Below, one piece after another: positions 6,371 to 6,518 of a stretch of DNA of 6,518 bases; within the stretch, counting starts at the first letter, position 1; each line of letters begins with the position of its first letter. Origin of the DNA: JBQTHP01 sp052389755 (lineage in GTDB: Bacteria > Pseudomonadota > Gammaproteobacteria > Steroidobacterales > Steroidobacteraceae); NCBI GenBank assembly GCA_052389755.1, contig JBQTHP010000011.1, positions 1 to 6,518 of the forward strand. Direction: 5' to 3'. The notes under the pieces were generated by a model that was not told where the DNA came from, did not search any database, and saw only the letters and a list, made by a program, of their open reading frames with translations. The translations under genes were made by a program, and so were the position numbers.

Positions 6371-6518
6371 GGGCCCGCTAGGGGAAGCCCCAAGAGGATC
6401 GCGGTGGATTTCACGCCGGCGCGGATATCCTCCTCGCGGTCGGCCATGGCGTACATGGTGTCGTAGACCACGGCCCACAGCACGGTGGCGATGTAGAGCA
6501 GCCACGCGATCCTCGGCG
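6367..6518 (-). pseudogene. ubiA: ubiA (4-hydroxybenzoate polyprenyltransferase) fragment, 3' truncated
   Basis: The frame entering at the right edge gives WLLYIATVLWAVVYDTMYAM, then ADREEDIRAGVKSTAIL, then LGLPLAGP and a TGA at 6369-6367. The first two blocks match the membrane helix and second Asp-rich motif (Y-D-T-x-Y-A-M-x-D-R-x-x-D, then G-x-K-S-T-A-I) of UbiA, the integral membrane prenyltransferase of ubiquinone synthesis. Normally about 100 more residues, several membrane helices, follow KSTAIL. Here the match stops within about eight codons, and the stop TGA lies inside the TTGACG element before hipB. No other frame recovers the missing part because only about 20 bases separate it from the hip promoter. 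The 5' part is outside the window. The product would lack its C-terminal membrane half and is probably inactive, so a second complete ubiA elsewhere is expected if this is a ubiquinone-producing genome. Confidence 0.85.

Noticed and set aside
6371..6391. GC-rich GGGCCC and GGGG-AAG-CCCC stems at the ubiA junction as a terminator or recombination site
   Set aside because: The stems are short and have no U-run, and no matching copy was seen elsewhere in the window.
1..6518. CRISPR array, tRNA, rRNA or complete insertion sequence
   Set aside because: No regularly spaced repeats, cloverleaf, rRNA motifs, transposase or terminal inverted repeats were found on either strand.

Overview
The window is high-GC DNA from a Gram-negative proteobacterium. 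It encodes a tripartite-pump inner-membrane transporter and its periplasmic adaptor, and ends in a fragment of ubiA, a ubiquinone-biosynthesis gene. A gammaproteobacterial origin is an inference from the look of the proteins and is not proven. All recognisable genes lie on the minus strand; only a short tail at the left edge and one doubtful small ORF could be on the plus strand.

Reading in the direction of transcription (right to left): at 6518-6367 is the middle-to-late part of ubiA. It breaks off just after the second Asp-rich motif and is replaced by eight unrelated codons and a stop. Next comes an AT-rich promoter/operator island (about 6331-6370), an intact HipB-type XRE antitoxin (6319-5957), and a HipA toxin remnant (about 5953-5521) that carries one frameshift and has lost its whole kinase domain. 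The remnant ends about 45 bases before two identical 14-bp perfect palindromes (5462-5475 and 5439-5452). These overlap a good sigma70-type promoter placed almost directly at the start of a TetR-family repressor gene (5425-4799). The repressor stop overlaps the start of the RND periplasmic adaptor gene (4802-3663) in an ATGA. The adaptor gene is followed 24 bases later by the RND permease gene (3638-489). The three genes form one operon, apparently autorepressed by its first product. No outer-membrane channel gene is present.

The adaptor gene carries two frame breaks that cancel each other (near 4707 and near 3860), so as read it does not encode a working adaptor. With the break in hipA this makes three indels in 6.5 kb, all in short G/C runs or CG repeats except perhaps one beside an A-run. 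They may be genuine decay or residual sequencing error; raw reads would decide.

The left 488 bases hold no convincing gene. The first 154 bases read as the end of a plus-strand ORF loosely resembling the C-terminus of a tyrosine recombinase, and a 33-codon GTG ORF with a good ribosome binding site lies at 275-376. A truncated core gene, a broken toxin-antitoxin pair, an efflux cassette and a possible integrase tail together suggest a composite accessory region or island scar. I see no entirely new system. The most informative elements are the tandem-palindrome promoter and the two truncation junctions.
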